Shown here: positions 43,478 to 51,153 of the stretch, in pieces
How positions within the stretch are numbered: position 1 is the first letter of the stretch
Layout of the letters: each line of letters begins with the position of its first letter
NCBI GenBank assembly: GCA_964594125.1
Contig: CAZQLL010000014.1
Span: 36,156-100,155 of the forward strand
DNA from: CAVRZJ01 sp964594125
Lineage (GTDB): Bacteria > Acidobacteriota > Thermoanaerobaculia > Thermoanaerobaculales > Thermoanaerobaculaceae
Reading direction: 5' to 3'
Length of the DNA: 64,000 bases
Program-made: the position numbers and the translations under genes
The notes under the pieces: model-generated
What the model saw: the letters and a program-made list of their open reading frames with translations, nothing else
The model's database searches: none
Told to the model about the DNA's origin: nothing

Positions 43478-44512
43478 GTGAGCGTCAGCGTCACCCTCGC
43501 CGAGCTCGCCGCACACGTCGGCGGCGAGGTCGTCGGCGACGGGAGCACGGCGGTGACCGGCGTCCGCGCGCTCGACCAGGCCGGTCCCGGGGACCTCTCC
43601 TTCTACCACAACCGGCGCTATCTCGCGGCCGCGCGGGCGACCGCCGCCGGCGTGCTACTGGTCGCCGACCCGTCGCCGTTCCCGGGGCGGGCGCTGCTGG
43701 TGTGCCGTGAGCCGTACGCCGCGCTCGGCGAGATCCTGCGCCTGTTCCACCCCGAGACGAGGCCGCCCGCCGGCGTGCATCCGTCTGCCGTGGTCGCGCC
43801 GTCGGCCGCGGTCGGTGAGGGCGCCTCGGTGGCGGCGTGCGCCGTGATCGGCGACGGGGCGTCGGTCGGGGCGCGGGCGGTCGTCGGCCCGTGCAGCGTG
43901 CTCGGGGCGGGCGCCACCATCGGCGACGACACGGTGCTGCATCCCAACGTCGTGGTGGAGAGCGGGTGCCGGATCGGCGCGCGCTGCATCGTACACGCCG
44001 GAACCGTCGTCGGCTCGGACGGCTTCGGCTTCGCGACAGTGAGGGGCGAGCACCGCAAGGTGCCGCAGGTCGGCATCGTGGTGGTCGAGGACGACGTCGA
44101 GCTCGGCGCCAACGTCTGCATCGACCGGGCGGCGCTCGGCGAGACGCGCATCGGGCGCGGCACCAAGGTCGACAACCTGGTGCAGATCGGCCACAACGTC
44201 CAGATCGGCCCGCACTCGCTGATCGTCGCCCAGGTCGGGATCTCGGGTTCGGCGAAGCTCGGCCACCACGTCGTGATGGCCGGCCAGAGCGGGTCCGCCG
44301 GCCACCTGACGATCGCCGACGGCACCCAGGTCGCCGCGCAGGCCGCCGTGATGCACGACACGCCACCGGGCGCCGTGGTCGCGGGGTCGCCGGCGCGGCC
44401 GCTGCGCGAGTACCAGAAGGCGATGGCCGGCCTGTACCGGCTCGAAGAGCTGCGCGCCCGCGTGAAGGCGCTGGAGGCCGCGGTCGCGCGGCTCGGGGGG
44501 GAGAAAAGGTGA
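43478..44512 (+). CDS. lpxD: UDP-3-O-acylglucosamine N-acyltransferase
   Basis: 344 residues, standard LpxD length. The N-terminal uridine-binding domain (about 1-100) includes DLSFYHNRRYLAAARA. A left-handed beta-helix of hexapeptide repeats follows (about 105-320), with GSDGFGFATVRGEHRKVPQ and the catalytic His in VQIGHNVQIGPHS. A C-terminal helix ends the protein. It transfers the second acyl chain in lipid A synthesis from acyl-ACP. GTG 43478 is the start; it lies 55 bp after the ompH-like stop. The stop overlaps the fabZ GTG (GTGA). Confidence 0.96.
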   Translation: MSVSVTLAELAAHVGGEVVGDGSTAVTGVRALDQAGPGDLSFYHNRRYLAAARATAAGVLLVADPSPFPGRALLVCREPYAALGEILRLFHPETRPPAGVHPSAVVAPSAAVGEGASVAACAVIGDGASVGARAVVGPCSVLGAGATIGDDTVLHPNVVVESGCRIGARCIVHAGTVVGSDGFGFATVRGEHRKVPQVGIVVVEDDVELGANVCIDRAALGETRIGRGTKVDNLVQIGHNVQIGPHSLIVAQVGISGSAKLGHHVVMAGQSGSAGHLTIADGTQVAAQAAVMHDTPPGAVVAGSPARPLREYQKAMAGLYRLEELRARVKALEAAVARLGGEKR

Positions 44513-44949
44513 TCGACATCCGCGGGATCCTCGACGTCCTGCCGCACCGCTACCCGCTGCTGCTGGTGGACCGCATCCTCGAGACGGACGGCACGCGCGT
44601 GGTGGGTTTGAAGAACGTGACGTTCAACGAGCCGCACTTCCAGGGGCACTTCCCCGGCGCGCCGGTGATGCCGGGCGTGCTGATCGTCGAGGCGATGGCG
44701 CAGGCGGCGGCGGTAATGATGCTCCGCGACGTCGCGGACCGGGAGGAGAAGCTGATCTACTTCACGGGCATCGACAACTGCCGCTTCCGCCGCCCGGTGG
44801 TGCCGGGGGACCAGCTCCTGCTCGAGGTGACGGTCGTCAAGAAGCGTGCCCGCTTTGCCGTGATGAAGGGCGTGGCGAGGGTCGGCGACGAGGTGGCGGC
44901 CGAGGCGGAGCTGTCGAGCGCAATCGTCGACCGGCCGAAGGGAGCGTAG
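44509..44949 (+). CDS. fabZ: 3-hydroxyacyl-ACP dehydratase
   Basis: 146 residues, normal FabZ length. DIRGILDVLPHRYPLLLVDR begins the hot-dog fold. The catalytic His lies in FQGHFPGAPVMPGVL and the Glu follows in IVEAMAQAAA. The later FTGIDNCRFRRPVVPGDQL is the usual strand pair. It removes water from 3-hydroxyacyl-ACP in fatty acid synthesis and sits with lpx genes because LpxA and LpxD use the same hydroxyacyl-ACP pool. GTG 44509 overlaps the lpxD stop; the lpxA ATG follows two bases after its stop. Confidence 0.96.
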   Translation: MIDIRGILDVLPHRYPLLLVDRILETDGTRVVGLKNVTFNEPHFQGHFPGAPVMPGVLIVEAMAQAAAVMMLRDVADREEKLIYFTGIDNCRFRRPVVPGDQLLLEVTVVKKRARFAVMKGVARVGDEVAAEAELSSAIVDRPKGA

Positions 44950-44951
44950 CA

Positions 44952-45740
44952 ATGGCGAAGATTCATCCGACCGCCGTGATCGACCCGCGGGCGCGCATCG
45001 CGGACAGCGCCGAGATCGGCGCGTACGCCGTTATCGAGGGCGACGTCGAGGTGGGCCCCGAGTGCGTCGTGGGACCGTTCTGCCGCATCGAGGGCTCCAC
45101 GGTGGTCGGCGCCGGCACCCGCTTCGTGTCGCACTGCTCCGTGGGGGCGCCGCCGCAGGACCTCTCCTACGCGGGCGACCCGACCCGGCTGGAGATCGGC
45201 GCGCGCAACCTCTTCCGCGAGTTCGTCACGCTCCACCGCGGCACGGTCAAGGGCGGCGGCGTGACCCGGATCGGCTCGGACGGGCTGTACATGGCGTACG
45301 TCCACATCGCTCACGACTGCCAGGTCGGCGACAGCGTGATCTTCGCCAACAACGGCACGCTCGCCGGGCACGTCGAGGTCGGCAGCTTCGCGCACGTCGG
45401 CGCGCTTTCGGCGGTGCACCAGTTCTGCCGCGTCGGCGAGTACGCGTTCATCGGCGGCGGCACGATCGCCACCAAGGACTGCCTGCCGTTCATGAAGACG
45501 GTCGGCTCTCGTCCGGCGCGCTGCTTCGGGCCGAACACGATCGGCCTCGAGCGCAAGGGGTTCTCGGCCGCGCGGCGCGAGGCGTTGAAGGGCGCGTGGA
45601 GGCTGCTGCACAACCCGAAGCTGACCGCCTCCGAGGCCAGGGAGCGCATCGCCGCCGAGCTTGGCGGCGCTCCCGACGCCGCGCGGCTGCTCGCGTTCAT
45701 GGCCGCCTCGCAGCGCGGCGTCATCCTGGCCCGCGGGTGA
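44952..45740 (+). CDS. lpxA: UDP-N-acetylglucosamine O-acyltransferase
   Basis: 262 residues, normal LpxA length. Hexapeptide repeats form a left-handed beta-helix (IHPTAVIDPRARIADSAEIG onward). The catalytic His lies in MAYVHIAHDCQVGD, with NNGTLAGHVEVG and SAVHQFCRVGEYAFIGGG downstream. The C-terminal helical part holds GPNTIGLERKGFS. It catalyses the first step of lipid A synthesis. It is the last gene of the run; lpxB and lpxC are not in the window. Confidence 0.96.
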   Translation: MAKIHPTAVIDPRARIADSAEIGAYAVIEGDVEVGPECVVGPFCRIEGSTVVGAGTRFVSHCSVGAPPQDLSYAGDPTRLEIGARNLFREFVTLHRGTVKGGGVTRIGSDGLYMAYVHIAHDCQVGDSVIFANNGTLAGHVEVGSFAHVGALSAVHQFCRVGEYAFIGGGTIATKDCLPFMKTVGSRPARCFGPNTIGLERKGFSAARREALKGAWRLLHNPKLTASEARERIAAELGGAPDAARLLAFMAASQRGVILARG

Positions 45741-45779
45741 AGCCGGAAGGCCCGCGCCGCCGCCGGTAGACGCCGGCGT

Positions 45780-45785
45780 TACCAT
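45780..45785 (+). promoter_or_regulatory. -10 box TACCAT, six bases before ATG 45792
   Basis: TACCAT, six bases, then the ATG at 45792. The spacing predicts a leaderless mRNA for the MASE1/HD gene. Confidence 0.48.
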
Positions 45786-45791
45786 TGATGC

Positions 45792-47345
45792 ATGGGCGAC
45801 GCGGCGGCGATCCGGGGCTGGTTGCGGCGGGGCGCACCGGCGCTCGCCGCAATGGTGGTGTGGGCGGTGCTCAGCCGCATGGGCGCGCTGTTCGAGGCGC
45901 AGCCCGGCTTCGCCTTCTTCTTTCCGGCGGCCGCCGTCACCGTCGCCGCCGCGGCGTGGCTCGGCTGGCTCGGCGCCGCGGCGGTCGTCGCCGCCAACTT
46001 CATCCTCCCCTGGGGCGCCGCCAGCACCGTGTGGCGCCAGGCGCTGTTCGCCCTCCCGACGGCGCTGTGGGCCGCCGCGGTGGTTGTCTCGGCCCGCAGG
46101 GCGGGGCCGACGGCGGTTCGCCTGCGCCGCTTCCTCACCTTCGGCGTCGCGGGCGGCTCGGTGCTCGCGGCGGTCACCGGCGCGCTGGCGCTGACCTGGC
46201 TGCAGCCGGAGTGGACCTGGGGCGCGCTGAGCCGCCTGGCGTTCCTGTGGTGGGTTTCGGATGTCACCCCGGCGCTGGCGCTCGGGGTGCCCGCACTGGT
46301 CGCGCTGGCGCCGGCGGTGCTCGTCGACACCGAGGACCTCGCGGCGTGGGTCGAGTGGCGTTCCCGGACCGGCGAGGTGTGGCGGGCCGCGGCTCTCGTG
46401 GCGGGCGGGTTTCTGGCCCTCGTGTCGCTGGCCTACGTGCTCGGCGCCGAGGTGCATTGGTTCACCGTTCTGCTCCTCCCGGGCGTGGTCACGGCCGCGG
46501 TCGGCGGCGGCGTCGCCGCCGGACTGGCGGCGAACGGCGTGGTGTCCTCGCTGTATCTCGCCTATGTCGTCGTGACGCTCACGCACGCCGGCGCCGATCC
46601 GGTCGTGGTGCTCGCCTCGACGTACGCGAACCTCTGCCTGTTCGTCGCCTTCGCGTTGATCGCGGGCGTGCTCTCCGGGCGCAACCGGGCGCTGGTCGAG
46701 CACGTGCGCAGGCAGGGGGAGGTGCTGACCCGCGGCCTCGAGGAGACCGTCGAGGCGCTTGCTGCCGCGATGCAGGCCCGCGTCGGCGCCGACAGCGAGC
46801 ACACCGAGAGGGTCACGCGGCTGGCGGTGGAGGTCGGGCGGGAGATGGGAATGTCGGCCGGCGAGCTGGCCGTCCTGAGGCGCGCTGCCGTCCTCCACGA
46901 CGTCGGCACGATCGGAGTGCCGGAGGAGATCCTCAACAAGGCCGCGGCACTCGAGGCGGACGAGCGGGCGTTGCTCGACCGCCACGTCGAGCTCGGCGTC
47001 GCGATCCTCGAACGGGTGGAGTTCCTGCACCCGGTGCTGGCGCACATCAAGTACCGCCAGGAGCGCTGGGACGGCGACCGCGGTGGGCCGCGTCCCGGCC
47101 GCTACGGCCTGCGCGGCGAGGAGATTCCTTTGGGCGCCCGGATCATCGCGGCGGTCGAGGCGTTCGACGCCGTCGCCCACGAGCGGCCGCACCGCAGGGC
47201 GCAGGGGCGCAACGCCGCGATCGCGGAGCTGTGGCGTTGCTCGGGCTCGCAGTTCGACCCGTCGGTGGTCGCGACCCTGACGAGGATCGTCGGTCAGGAG
47301 CGCGACCGCGACGTCGCTCTCGTGCGCCCGCTCTCCTTCCGCTGA
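45792..47345 (+). CDS. MASE1-like membrane sensor with degenerate HD-GYP domain
   Basis: 517 residues. Residues ~10-305 hold about eight membrane helices with the MASE1 feel (GFAFFFPAAAVTVAAAAWLG; WWVSDVTPALALGVPAL). Residues ~330-510 are an HD domain: HTERVTRLAVEVG, then VLHDVGTIGVPEEILNK, where HD-GYP enzymes have HDIGK. The later HHE...GYP signature is replaced by KYRQERWDG and GGPRPGRYGL, and the following Asp by Glu (AVEAFDAV). Cyclic-di-GMP hydrolysis is therefore doubtful, and a sensing or binding role is possible. The gene stands alone, 51 bp after lpxA, convergent with the peptide transporter genes. Confidence 0.82.
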   Translation: MGDAAAIRGWLRRGAPALAAMVVWAVLSRMGALFEAQPGFAFFFPAAAVTVAAAAWLGWLGAAAVVAANFILPWGAASTVWRQALFALPTALWAAAVVVSARRAGPTAVRLRRFLTFGVAGGSVLAAVTGALALTWLQPEWTWGALSRLAFLWWVSDVTPALALGVPALVALAPAVLVDTEDLAAWVEWRSRTGEVWRAAALVAGGFLALVSLAYVLGAEVHWFTVLLLPGVVTAAVGGGVAAGLAANGVVSSLYLAYVVVTLTHAGADPVVVLASTYANLCLFVAFALIAGVLSGRNRALVEHVRRQGEVLTRGLEETVEALAAAMQARVGADSEHTERVTRLAVEVGREMGMSAGELAVLRRAAVLHDVGTIGVPEEILNKAAALEADERALLDRHVELGVAILERVEFLHPVLAHIKYRQERWDGDRGGPRPGRYGLRGEEIPLGARIIAAVEAFDAVAHERPHRRAQGRNAAIAELWRCSGSQFDPSVVATLTRIVGQERDRDVALVRPLSFR

Positions 47346-47378
47346 CGCAGCCGCGGGCGGCGGCGAGCGGCGTCCGAG

Positions 47379-48368
47379 CTAAGCCTGCGCCGCCGGCGTC
47401 TCGAAGCGCCGCGACATCTCCTGCAGGCCGTCCGCGACGAGGGCCGCGGCGATCACCGTGGCGGCGATTGCGAGGCCGGGGAGGAAGGTCAGCCACCACG
47501 CCTCGAGCAGCAGCGTCTGCCCCTCCGAAACCATGTTCCCCCACGAGGGGACCGGGGGCTGGACGCCGAGCCCGAGGAACGACAGGGACGCCTCGGCGAG
47601 GATGAGGTCGCCCAGGCGGAGCACCGCGTCCTGTGCCAGCGGCGGCAGGGCGTTGGGGAGCAGGTGGCGCACGGCGATCCGCCACGTTCCGGCGCCGATG
47701 GCGCGCGCCGCGAGGATGAAGTCCCGCTCCTTGAGCGAGAGCACCTGCCCGCGCGCCAGCCGCGCTACGCCCATCCACGACGACAGGGCCAGGACGGCGA
47801 CGAGAGCGACGGGGGACGGCCGGAAGACCGCCGCGAGCAGGAGGAGCAGGAACAGCATCGGCACGGCCATCAGTCCGTCGACGATGCGCATCAGCACGGC
47901 GTCGACCCAGCCTCCCGCCCAGCCGGCCGCCAGTCCGACGGCGAGGCCCACGAGCAGCGCCGCCGCCAGCGAGGCGATGCCGATCGCGAGCGACACCCGG
48001 CCGCCGTGGAGCAGGCGCGCGAGCACATCCCGGCCGAGCGTGTCGGTGCCGAGCCAGTACTGCCTGAGCTCCACCCCTGCCACGTCGCTCGCGGGCAGAG
48101 CCAGCGTCGTGCCGCGTCGCAGCGCCACCCAGCGCTCGCCGTCGCGCCGCACCGCTTCCGCCGCCACCGTCGAGCCGTCGGCGCGCGTGATCACCCAGCG
48201 CTGGCTCGCGGGCGGCAGCACCGCGGCGCCGGTCGGGTCGAGGATGGCGGCGGGATCGGCGGTGAGCCACGCCCCCGCAGTGCACACCACGGCGAGCAAC
48301 GCCAGCGCCCCGGCGCCGAGGCGCAGGCGCAGCGGCGTGCCGCCGCTGGCGGCGGGGAGCGCGCTCAC
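47379..48368 (-). CDS. Peptide-type ABC permease, DppC/OppC-like
   Basis: 329 residues. A helix near the N-terminus, then an insert of about 80 residues in the periplasmic loop (ITRADGSTVAAEAVRRDGER), then LGTDTLGRDVLARLLHGGRVSL, the usual OppC start of the membrane core. The EAA loop is seen in AARAIGAGTWRIAVRHLLPN. Five helices follow, and SLSFLGLGVQPPVPSWGNMV is the conserved OppC block. GTG 48368 overlaps the stop of the partner permease (GTGA). With that permease and the binding protein it forms an importer of peptides or similar compounds; the two ATPase genes are not in the window, so they lie elsewhere. Confidence 0.93.
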   Translation of the reverse strand: MSALPAASGGTPLRLRLGAGALALLAVVCTAGAWLTADPAAILDPTGAAVLPPASQRWVITRADGSTVAAEAVRRDGERWVALRRGTTLALPASDVAGVELRQYWLGTDTLGRDVLARLLHGGRVSLAIGIASLAAALLVGLAVGLAAGWAGGWVDAVLMRIVDGLMAVPMLFLLLLLAAVFRPSPVALVAVLALSSWMGVARLARGQVLSLKERDFILAARAIGAGTWRIAVRHLLPNALPPLAQDAVLRLGDLILAEASLSFLGLGVQPPVPSWGNMVSEGQTLLLEAWWLTFLPGLAIAATVIAAALVADGLQEMSRRFETPAAQA

Positions 48369-49327
48369 AGGCGTACCCGCGGGTCCGCCGCCGCGTAAGC
48401 GACGTCGGCGAGCAGGTTGCCGAGCACCACCGCGACGGTGGCGAGGATGGTGCCGCCGAGCAGCAGCGGCACGTCGCGGGAGAGCGCGGCGTCGTACATG
48501 AGCTGGCCCATCCCCGGCCACGAGAACACCACCTCGATGACCAGCGAGCCCGAGACCAGGAACGGCAGCGACATGCCGAGCATGGTGATCACCGGCAGCA
48601 GGGCGTTGGGCAGCGCGTGCGTGAGCAGTGCCCGCCACTCGCTGGCGCCGCGCGCGCGGGCCGCCACCATGTAGTGCTGGCTGCGCTCATCGAGCAGCGA
48701 GCTGCGCAGGTAGCGCGCCACACCGCCCATCCCGGTCACCGCGATCGCGGCGACGGGGAGCACGAGGTGCTGGGCGAGGTCGAGGAAGCGGGGGAGGCCG
48801 CGCTGCATCTCGCCCGCGACCGAGAGCATGTGCGAAGGCGGGAACAGCGGGAAGCGGAAGGCGAGCAGGTAGAGCAGACCGAGGGCGACCACAAACGGCG
48901 GCAGCGCGTAGGCGGTCAGCGTGAGCAGCGTGATGACCCGGTCGCCGATGCCGTGCGGCCGCCGGAGCTGGACCAGTGCGAGCGCGATGCCGCCGCAGAC
49001 CTCGAGCAGCAGGCCGAGGCCGGCGAGCAGCAGCGTGCTCGGGATCGCGCGGGCGAGGACGCCGGCCACGGGGCGATGGTGCTGCCACGAGTAGCCGAGA
49101 TCGCCGCGGGCGGCGCCGGCAAGCCAGTCCGCGTAGCGCGCGGGCCACGGGCGGTCGAGCCCGAAGTCGCGCCGCATGCGCTGCCGGGCGGCGGGGGGCA
49201 TGCGCGCGTCGTTGAGGCGCTGGGTGATGTCGCCGGGAGCGAGCGAGACGAGAGCGAACGTCGCGGTGGCGACGAGCCACACCATGACGACCCCGGCGCC
49301 GATCCGGCGGGCGAGCCAGCGCGCCAT
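48365..49327 (-). CDS. Peptide-type ABC permease, DppB/OppB-like
   Basis: 320 residues. RRIGAGVVMVWLVATATFAL is the typical first helix of OppB, followed by GLDRPWPARYADWLAGAARG and DLGYSWQHHRPV. The EAA loop reads ARARGASEWRALLTHALPN. Later VFSWPGMGQLMYDAALSRD is the family end block. Six membrane helices are expected. ATG 49327 overlaps the stop of the binding-protein gene (ATGA), and its own stop overlaps the next permease start, so all three are translated as a coupled block. Confidence 0.94.
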   Translation of the reverse strand: MARWLARRIGAGVVMVWLVATATFALVSLAPGDITQRLNDARMPPAARQRMRRDFGLDRPWPARYADWLAGAARGDLGYSWQHHRPVAGVLARAIPSTLLLAGLGLLLEVCGGIALALVQLRRPHGIGDRVITLLTLTAYALPPFVVALGLLYLLAFRFPLFPPSHMLSVAGEMQRGLPRFLDLAQHLVLPVAAIAVTGMGGVARYLRSSLLDERSQHYMVAARARGASEWRALLTHALPNALLPVITMLGMSLPFLVSGSLVIEVVFSWPGMGQLMYDAALSRDVPLLLGGTILATVAVVLGNLLADVAYAAADPRVRL

Positions 49328-50961
49328 CACTGCGCCCGGTACCACTCCTCGAGGTTGAAGAACACGCCGAGCGCGTTGATGTCGGCGCCGCGGATGCGCC
49401 GGTCGATCGCCACGATGTCCTTGGCCTCGTACAGGAACGTGACCGGCTGATCCTCGACGATGATCTCCTGGATGCGGTCGAAGATGACCTTCGCGCGGGT
49501 GTAGTCGGGCTCCTCGCGCGACGCCGCGATGAGGCGGTCCACCTCGGGGTTGGAGTAGGCGACGAAGTTGTTGCTCCCGGTGGAGTGGGACGGCGTGCTC
49601 CATGCGCCCGTGAGGTCGACGCGGGTGCCCTCTTCCCAGACCCAGAGAAGCGCGTCGAATGCGCCGGTCTCGGTCGTGTCGACGAAGGCGGTGAACTCCA
49701 TCTGCGTCGGTCTCGCTGTGATCCCGAGGCGTGCCAGGTCGGCCTGGATGAGCACGGCGAGCTCGGCCCGCAGGGTGTTGGTGGACGGGTACGCGAGGTC
49801 GAACTCGAACGTCCGGCCGTCGCGCATGAGCTTGCCGTCCGACGGGCGGCGCGTCCACCCCGCCTCGGCGAGCAGCGCCGCCGCCTGCTGCGGGTCGAAG
49901 GGCAACAGCGGCAGGTTGCGGTTGAACGCCCACATCGACGAGAGCACCGGGCCGTAGGAGGGCTGCGCGAACCCCTGGAACACCGCGTCGATGGCGGCCT
50001 TGCGGTTGATCCCCAGCGTGAGGGCCCGCCGGACGCGGCGGTCGGCGAACAGCGGGTCGCGGTTGTTCCACGCAACGAAGCCCCACTTGCGCGACGGGAC
50101 CTCGACGATCTCGACGTCGGGCTCGCGCCGCAGGAGCTGCGCCTCCCGCGGCGGCACCCACTGGATGAGATCGATCTCGCCGGCCATGAGCTGGTTCGTG
50201 AGGCTGGAGAGCTCCGGGATGACGCGGAACACGAGGCGGTCGAGGTACGGCCGCGGGCGGCCCCAGTACGTCGGGTCGCGCTCGAGGATCAACGTCTGAT
50301 TCGGCGTGTGCGAGGCGAGCCGGAACGGCCCGCACGAGACCATGATCGGCTCGAAGTCGGTGGTTCGCCACTTCTCGAACGGGATCTTCCCCCAGGCGTG
50401 CGCCGGCACGATGTGGCCGTCGTTCGCGTCCATGAGCTGGTACGGGTAAACGCGGGAGAAGCGGAAGCGCACTGTGTGCGCGTCGACGACCTCCACGTCC
50501 TCGATGAAGTCCTTGAACTCCAGCCCCGGCGAGCCGATGCGCTCGTCCTTCTGCACCGTGAAGGTGAAGCGCACGTCCTCCGCGGTGACGGGCACGCCGT
50601 CCGTCCACACCGCGTCCTGCCGCAGGTGGAAGGTGAGAACGCTGTTGTCCTGGGAGAACTCCCAGGAGTTGGCGAGGCGTGGGGCGAACGACGGCGGGTG
50701 GAGCTGATAGTCGGGCTGCTCGACCATCAGCGTCGGGAACATCAGGTCGATGATCGCGTTCTCGGTGGCCTCGCCGGCCGACTGGTAGGCGTTGAGGGTG
50801 GTGACGTCGGTGGGCTCGCCGACGATCACCTGGCCGCCGGAGCGCGGCCCTTCGGCGGCGACCGGAGCGCTTTCCCGCTGTCCGCCCGGGCGGCAGCCGA
50901 GGGTGCCGGCGGCGGCGGCCGCGACGGCGACGGAGACGATCAGCCGGGTGCTGGGCTTCAT
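49327..50961 (-). CDS. Peptide/nickel-type ABC substrate-binding lipoprotein
   Basis: 544 residues, SBP_bac_5 family. Residues 1-23 form a signal with a lipobox-like end at Cys23 (GTLGC). The mature part has GGQVIVGEPTDVTTLNAYQ, then LANSWEFSQDNSVLTFHLR, VPVTAEDVRFTFTVQKDE, PFRLASHTPNQTLILERDP and VRRALTLGINRKAAID, all standard for oligopeptide-binding proteins. It should capture peptides or similar ligands and deliver them to the two permeases encoded next. ATG 50961 has GGGAG upstream and a TACAAT box at 50978-50983. The 5' end faces the divergent sensor-kinase gene and its partial duplicate. Confidence 0.94.
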   Translation of the reverse strand: MKPSTRLIVSVAVAAAAAGTLGCRPGGQRESAPVAAEGPRSGGQVIVGEPTDVTTLNAYQSAGEATENAIIDLMFPTLMVEQPDYQLHPPSFAPRLANSWEFSQDNSVLTFHLRQDAVWTDGVPVTAEDVRFTFTVQKDERIGSPGLEFKDFIEDVEVVDAHTVRFRFSRVYPYQLMDANDGHIVPAHAWGKIPFEKWRTTDFEPIMVSCGPFRLASHTPNQTLILERDPTYWGRPRPYLDRLVFRVIPELSSLTNQLMAGEIDLIQWVPPREAQLLRREPDVEIVEVPSRKWGFVAWNNRDPLFADRRVRRALTLGINRKAAIDAVFQGFAQPSYGPVLSSMWAFNRNLPLLPFDPQQAAALLAEAGWTRRPSDGKLMRDGRTFEFDLAYPSTNTLRAELAVLIQADLARLGITARPTQMEFTAFVDTTETGAFDALLWVWEEGTRVDLTGAWSTPSHSTGSNNFVAYSNPEVDRLIAASREEPDYTRAKVIFDRIQEIIVEDQPVTFLYEAKDIVAIDRRIRGADINALGVFFNLEEWYRAQ

Positions 50962-50977
50962 GGTGGCTCCCGCCGCA

Positions 50978-50983
50978 ATTGTA
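50978..50983 (-). promoter_or_regulatory. -10 box TACAAT of the peptide transporter operon
   Basis: TACAAT on the minus strand, 16 bases before the ATG at 50961, with a ribosome site between. The -35 would fall inside the duplicated sensor-kinase fragment. Confidence 0.5.
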
Positions 50984-51002
50984 CGCGACTGGCATCGCCG
51001 CG

Positions 51003-51143
51003 ATGGACGGCGCGCGGCTGCGGCTCCGCAGGCAGTACATGGCCATTGCGAGCGTGTTCGCGGCGCTGCTGCCGGCCAGCTTCGCGGTGTTCGGCCGCCC
51101 GCTGATCGACCAGTTCTCGCCCTCGTGCATTCTCCGCGAGTAG
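51003..51143 (+). pseudogene. Truncated duplicate of the sensor-kinase N-terminus
   Basis: This frame would give 46 residues equal to the first residues of the kinase at 51154, with Leu-to-Pro twice, Arg-to-Pro and Tyr-to-Cys, ending at a TAG that overlaps the kinase's own TAGAAT box. Two prolines in the membrane helix would likely break it. It is best seen as a dead gene fragment, though a small peptide cannot be excluded. Confidence 0.7.
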
Positions 51144-51146
51144 AAT
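51141..51146 (+). promoter_or_regulatory. -10 box TAGAAT, seven bases before ATG 51154
   Basis: TAGAAT, seven bases, then ATG 51154. In the duplicate copy the same place reads TGGCAT, so only the full gene keeps a good box. Confidence 0.52.
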
Positions 51147-51153
51147 CGCCGCG

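Noticed and set aside
47379..50961. Complete Opp/Dpp transporter
   Set aside because: Only the binding protein and two permeases are present; no ATPase genes adjoin, so completeness cannot be claimed.
51003..51143. Small frame as a functional membrane peptide gene
   Set aside because: It copies the start of the following kinase with helix-breaking Pro changes and a degraded -10 box; it is best explained as duplicated debris.
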